35,640 nt of DNA from Gemmatimonadales bacterium UBA7889 (GTDB lineage Bacteria; Gemmatimonadota; Gemmatimonadetes; Longimicrobiales; Gaopeijiaceae): the NCBI GenBank assembly GCA_002501085.1, contig DLRL01000079.1, positions 1-35,640 of the forward strand. The letters run 5' to 3'. Below, piece by piece: positions 31,843 to 35,640 of this stretch. The notes beneath the pieces were generated by a model. That model saw only the letters and a list, made by a program, of their open reading frames with translations, was not told the DNA's origin and ran no database searches. Position numbers and translations under genes: made by a program. Within the stretch, counting starts at the first letter, position 1; each line of letters begins with the position of its first letter.

Positions 31843-33477
31843 ATGGCAGCCAAAGAGCTCTGGTTTGACGTCGAGGCGCGTGCGCGCCTCAAAAAAGGCG
31901 TCGATAAGCTCGCCCAAGCCGTAAAAGTGACACTTGGCCCTAAGGGCCGAAATGTGGTGCTGGATCGGAAGTTCGGCTCCCCGACGGTGACCAAGGATGG
32001 TGTATCGGTCGCCAAAGAGGTGGAGCTCGAAGACGCAGTTGAAAACATGGGCGCACAGATGGTCAAGGAAGTTGCGACTAAGACTTCCGATGTTGCAGGT
32101 GATGGAACCACCACCGCGACTGTTCTTGCTCAGGCAATTTTCGGCGAAGGCCTTAAGAACGTTACGGCAGGGACAGATCCTATGGGTATACGCCGTGGGA
32201 TTGATCAGGGTGTGGGTCTCGTAGTTGAAGAGCTGAAAAGAATTTCAACTGACACACAGGGTAAGACTGAGATAGCTCAAGTTGGAGCGATCAGCGCAAA
32301 CAATAATCCTGAGATCGGCGACCTCATTTCAGATGCGATGGAAAAGGTTGGGAAAGACGGGGTGATTACGGTCGAAGAGGCTCGCGGCCTTGAAACCACA
32401 CTTGAGACTGTTGACGGTATGCAGTTTGATCGCGGCTATCTCTCTCCATATTTCGTAACAGATCCGGAGAGGATGGAGGCAGCGCTCGAAGATCCGATGA
32501 TCCTAATCTATGACAAGAAGATTTCGGCGATGAAAGATCTATTGCCAATTCTTGAAAAAGTGGCACAGATGGGTAAGCCGCTCTTGATTGTATCTGAGGA
32601 CGTTGAGGGTGAGGCTCTCGCAACTCTGGTCGTCAATAAGCTTCGGGGTACGCTGAAGGTAGCGGCTGTGAAAGCGCCGGGCTTCGGTGATCGTCGGAAA
32701 GCTATGCTCCAGGACATCGCGATCCTCACAGGTGGACAGGTAATCTCGGAAGAGGTTGGCTTTAAGCTGGAGAATGCGGTGGCGAGCGACCTTGGGAGCG
32801 CAAAAAGTGTCATAATTGACAAGGATAATACCACGTTGATTGATGGTGCTGGGGATGCGGACAAGATTAAGGGACGGATTGAAGAGATTCGTGTTTCAAT
32901 CGATAAGAGCACCTCTGACTACGATAGTGAAAAACTTCAAGAGCGCCTGGCGAAACTCGCAGGTGGTGTTGCGGTCATCAGTGTTGGTGCGCCGACAGAG
33001 ACCGAAATGAAAGAAAAGAAGGCACTCGTAGAGGATGCACTCCACGCGACCCGGGCCGCTGTCGAAGAAGGCATCGTTCCAGGCGGTGGCGTTGCTCTGC
33101 TTCGCGCGCAGGCGAAGCTCGCCGATGCTGAACTTGAGCTCGAGGATGAGATGATCGGAGTACAGATCCTTGCCCGTGCTCTGGAACAGCCGATACGGCA
33201 AATTGCAGAGAACGCTGGTAGTGAAGGTAGCATCGTAGTAGACCGTGTCCGGGCCGGTAGTGACGGATTTGGCTACAATGCTCAGTCAGACGAGTATGAA
33301 GACCTTGTGAGCGCGGGGGTTATTGACCCGACAAAGGTTGTGCGTAGCGCACTACAGAATGCTGCATCAATCGCTGGGTTACTTCTCACGACTGAAGCGG
33401 TAGTAGTGGAGCAGCCTCAGGAAGAAGCAGCACCGCCAGCAATGCCTGGTGGTGGAGACATGGGCGGGATGTACTAG
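31843..33477 (+). CDS. groEL: Chaperonin GroEL
   Basis: This 544-residue chaperonin is normal in length. ATP-site and fold signatures are VKVTLGPKGRNVVLDRKFG, VAGDGTTTATVLAQAI (about residues 85-100), AAVEEGIVPGGGVALLRA and the flexible GGGDMGGMY tail. It forms the double-ring folding chamber with GroES. The gap from groES is 34 bases with AGGAGA before the ATG. A strong terminator follows. Confidence 0.99.
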   Translation: MAAKELWFDVEARARLKKGVDKLAQAVKVTLGPKGRNVVLDRKFGSPTVTKDGVSVAKEVELEDAVENMGAQMVKEVATKTSDVAGDGTTTATVLAQAIFGEGLKNVTAGTDPMGIRRGIDQGVGLVVEELKRISTDTQGKTEIAQVGAISANNNPEIGDLISDAMEKVGKDGVITVEEARGLETTLETVDGMQFDRGYLSPYFVTDPERMEAALEDPMILIYDKKISAMKDLLPILEKVAQMGKPLLIVSEDVEGEALATLVVNKLRGTLKVAAVKAPGFGDRRKAMLQDIAILTGGQVISEEVGFKLENAVASDLGSAKSVIIDKDNTTLIDGAGDADKIKGRIEEIRVSIDKSTSDYDSEKLQERLAKLAGGVAVISVGAPTETEMKEKKALVEDALHATRAAVEEGIVPGGGVALLRAQAKLADAELELEDEMIGVQILARALEQPIRQIAENAGSEGSIVVDRVRAGSDGFGYNAQSDEYEDLVSAGVIDPTKVVRSALQNAASIAGLLLTTEAVVVEQPQEEAAPPAMPGGGDMGGMY

Positions 33478-33499
33478 CCCAAGTTTTCATAGTGAATGG

Positions 33500-33536
33500 C
33501 GGCCCAGTCACTGTTTCAGTGGCTGGGCCGTTTTTT
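33500..33536 (+). terminator. Rho-independent terminator of groESL
   Basis: A 13-base stem pairs 33500-33512 with 33518-33530 (one T-G wobble), with loop GTTTC. It is followed by TTTTTT (33531-33536). It starts 23 bases after the groEL stop. Confidence 0.92.
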
Positions 33537-33600
33537 ATTGCTAGGACCTGGATTTACCGTCGGTCCTTGCTACTCCAGAGATTACTTGGCCTGTACATGT

Positions 33601-33618
33601 GGGGGAAACCCCCTCTTT
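33601..33618 (+). terminator. Second short hairpin with T-rich tail
   Basis: GGGGG-AAA-CCCCC (33601-33613) followed by TCTTT lies in the 222-base gap between groEL and the cytochrome gene. It may be a back-up terminator or only a chance palindrome. The rest of this gap shows only a weak promoter-like pair (TTGGTC, then TAGTGT, 33648-33676). Confidence 0.3.
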
Positions 33619-33699
33619 TCTGTTTGGGTATAGCTACTCTATCTTTATTGGTCAGGGCTGAGTGAGATTGTAGTGTATCCTCGATACCACCTTTGCTAG

Positions 33700-35640
33700 A
33701 TGAACCAATTCTCCTCAACGTTGCTTACCGGAGGCGTTGCTCTGCTGTTGTGGGGCAATGGCGGTGAGCAGTTCAATCAGACCACTGATCCAAATCGTTT
33801 GGTGTCAGGCCATGCTGAAATAGTCGGGTCCGACAGTGAGTCAACGAATGATGAGATTATTCAGGCTTACTGTGTTCGTTGTCATAATGAAAGGATGCTA
33901 CGCGGGAATCTCTCCCTTGAAGACTTCCGAATATCGGCTTCTCATGAGGAAGGTGAAACTACTGAGAAGATGATCCGAAAGCTTCGAGCGGGCATGATGC
34001 CTCCGCCTGGGGCCCGTCGTCCTGCTGGGGATACGCTCGTAATGCTTGTGCAAAGCTTGGAATCCTCAATGGATATGGCAGCTGCTAAGGCTCCGAACCC
34101 TGGTGGGCGCACGTTTCAACGATTAAACCGAGCCGAGTATCAAAGCTCGATAGAGGCCCTCCTCGGCCTGAGAATCGATGCGGGAGATTACCTTCCTCTC
34201 GATACCAAGAGCGCCAATTTCGATAATATTGCTGACGTTCAAATGGTCTCTCCGACGCTTTTGGATGCCTACTTACATGCTGCAGCTGAAATTAGCCGCT
34301 TGGCAGTGGGAGATGCGGAAGCAACTCCGAGCGAAACCCAATACCGGATTCCAAGGTGGGCGTCACAACTTGACCGGGTTGATGGTGCGCCTTTCGGGAC
34401 TCGGGGGGGAACGGCAACCGAGCACCATTTTCCAGCGGATGGGGAGTACGTATTCCGTATGTCTTTCCATCACGAAACAACTGGCACTGCTGTAGGTAAT
34501 GGTCGGTCTGCTTTGCACACAGCCTATGCTCCAGAACAGATAGAACTTTCCGTCGATGGGGAGCCGGTAGCACTGCTGGAGATGGACCGATGGATGCACG
34601 TGTCGGATCCAGCTAGTGTTGAAATACGAACGGAACCGATTTTCTTGAGAGCTGGAACGCATCGCGTAGCGGCGGCATTTATTAGACGTGCTGAAGGGCC
34701 AGTCCAGGATCTAGTATCCCCTCACGATTGGTCATTAGCCAGTACTGCCATCGCGGGCACGTACGGTGTCAATTCTCTGCCGCATATGCGAGACTTGGTG
34801 ATCTCTGGTCCTTTTAATGTTACGGGTGTATCGGAGACCATCACGCGCCGTCAGGTCTTCACATGCCAACCGTCCACGGCTCTTGAAGAGCACACGTGCG
34901 CAGAGAGCATCCTTTCAAGTTTGGGGACTCAGGCATTCCGTCGCCCTCTCACGGATGGAGACCGTGAAGCTCTGATGCTGTTCTATGAACAGGGAGCTTC
35001 TGGCGGAGGGTTCGAGATCGGTGTGCGCACAGGACTAGAAGCGATACTAGCTAGTCCTCATTTCGTTTTTCGTTTTGAAGAACCACCTGGACCGGTAACT
35101 GCGGGTGAGAGCTATAGGATTAGTGATCTAGATTTAGCAAGTAGACTTTCTTATTTCCTCTGGGGAGCCCCGCCTGACACTGAACTGCGGTCTCTTGCAG
35201 AGCAGGGAAATCTTTCAGATCCAGAGACACTTGAAGCCCAAGTTTATCGGATGCTTTTGGATAGTCGGGCAGAGGCGCTTGGACCTCGGTTTGCAGCCCA
35301 GTGGTTGAGGCTACAGGATTTGGACAAAGTCCATCCTGACGTTCGACTTGATCCTGACTTTCATCAACAATTAGCAGATGCGATGCGGCGTGAGACAGAA
35401 CTTCTGTTCAATAGTCTTATAGCTGAGGACCGAAGTATCCTCGATCTCTATGCGGCAGACTACACCTTCGTGAATGAGCGACTTGCCAAACACTACGGAT
35501 TTTCGGGAGTTACCGGGGAGGAATTTCAACGCTTTACATACCCAGATGATAGCAGACGCGGTCTGTTTGGACATGGTAGCATTCTGACTTTGACATCACA
35601 CGCGGGCCGAACTTCTCCTGTACTTCGTGGCAAGTGGGTC
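33700..35640 (+). CDS. Planctomycete-type cytochrome c protein with DUF1587/1595/1592/1588 (3' end outside window)
   Basis: The frame is open from ATG 33700 to the window end (647 codons, no stop). It has an N-terminal hydrophobic segment for export, then a single heme motif CVRCH (Cys58, Cys61, His62) with a later MRAGMMPPP-like Met region (KLRAGMMPPPG) as possible axial ligand. DUF1587 follows (FQRLNRAEYQSSIEALLGL), then a carbohydrate-binding-like stretch with GTRGGTATEHHFPADGEYVF. After that come DUF1595 (FRRPLTDGDREALMLF), DUF1592 (DLASRLSYFLWGAPPDTEL) and the start of DUF1588 (GHGSILTLTSHAGRTSPVLR). DUF1585 should lie beyond the edge. These exported proteins are abundant in Planctomycetes, Acidobacteriota and Gemmatimonadota and are often paired with DUF1552 proteins. 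Their role, possibly oxidation of polysaccharide-derived substrates, is unproven. Confidence 0.88.
   Translation, partial: MNQFSSTLLTGGVALLLWGNGGEQFNQTTDPNRLVSGHAEIVGSDSESTNDEIIQAYCVRCHNERMLRGNLSLEDFRISASHEEGETTEKMIRKLRAGMMPPPGARRPAGDTLVMLVQSLESSMDMAAAKAPNPGGRTFQRLNRAEYQSSIEALLGLRIDAGDYLPLDTKSANFDNIADVQMVSPTLLDAYLHAAAEISRLAVGDAEATPSETQYRIPRWASQLDRVDGAPFGTRGGTATEHHFPADGEYVFRMSFHHETTGTAVGNGRSALHTAYAPEQIELSVDGEPVALLEMDRWMHVSDPASVEIRTEPIFLRAGTHRVAAAFIRRAEGPVQDLVSPHDWSLASTAIAGTYGVNSLPHMRDLVISGPFNVTGVSETITRRQVFTCQPSTALEEHTCAESILSSLGTQAFRRPLTDGDREALMLFYEQGASGGGFEIGVRTGLEAILASPHFVFRFEEPPGPVTAGESYRISDLDLASRLSYFLWGAPPDTELRSLAEQGNLSDPETLEAQVYRMLLDSRAEALGPRFAAQWLRLQDLDKVHPDVRLDPDFHQQLADAMRRETELLFNSLIAEDRSILDLYAADYTFVNERLAKHYGFSGVTGEEFQRFTYPDDSRRGLFGHGSILTLTSHAGRTSPVLRGKWV

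Noticed and set aside
1..35640. Phage, insertion sequence or CRISPR content
   Set aside because: No transposase, integrase, cas gene, direct-repeat array or target-site duplication was seen.

Overview
This window reads as a chromosomal segment of a free-living, Gram-negative (two-membrane) bacterium with moderate GC content. Outer-membrane and periplasmic machinery is present: TolC, a lipidated RND adaptor and an Omp85-type barrel. The gene mix resembles marine Gemmatimonadota: a planctomycete-type cytochrome (DUF1587/1595/1592/1588) protein, an N-acyl-D-amino-acid deacylase-like amidohydrolase, an M55 D-aminopeptidase, a HEAT-repeat/cyclophilin lipoprotein, bacillithiol synthesis (bshA) and a small membrane module. 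The phylum is an inference from these families; Acidobacteriota or a related lineage remains possible. I see no phage, insertion sequence, CRISPR array, tRNA or rRNA.

Layout. (1) 1-5350: the end of an AI-2E-type transporter, a conserved small protein, a YheT-type hydrolase on the minus strand, an Omp85-like barrel protein, and a HEAT-repeat protein fused to a cyclophilin domain. (2) 5400-12250: a tripartite efflux operon, TetR regulator - TolC - adaptor - RND pump, with a candidate promoter and an inverted-repeat operator at the regulator's start codon. (3) 12330-20120: short accessory units on both strands. These are a secreted alpha/beta hydrolase coupled to a small membrane protein; a minus-strand trio (DUF4442, nitronate-monooxygenase-like, M55 D-aminopeptidase); a cytoplasmic esterase; a divergent MurB; a DinB-fold protein; and a secreted D-aminoacylase-like amidohydrolase. 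(4) 20119-20569: a 451-base gene-free region with a good promoter match and several perfect inverted repeats just upstream of secD. (5) 20570-31322: a long co-directional housekeeping run, secD-secF-tatD-mutL-miaA-bshA-uppP-birA-coaX followed by a divergent class I isoprenoid-synthase-like gene. Several genes overlap by 4 bases. (6) 31387-33536: groES-groEL with a TTGACA element, a CIRCE operator and a strong terminator. (7) 33700-35640: the first part of a planctomycete-type cytochrome protein, open at the window end.

Together, region 4-6 is core physiology: protein export and folding, mismatch repair, tRNA modification, cell-wall lipid carrier recycling, and cofactor and thiol synthesis. 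Regions 1-3 are envelope, efflux and scavenging functions. The best candidate for something undescribed is the structured leader ahead of secDF. Next come the isoprenoid-synthase-like protein between coaX and groES, and the MurB homologue with an altered active-site motif.
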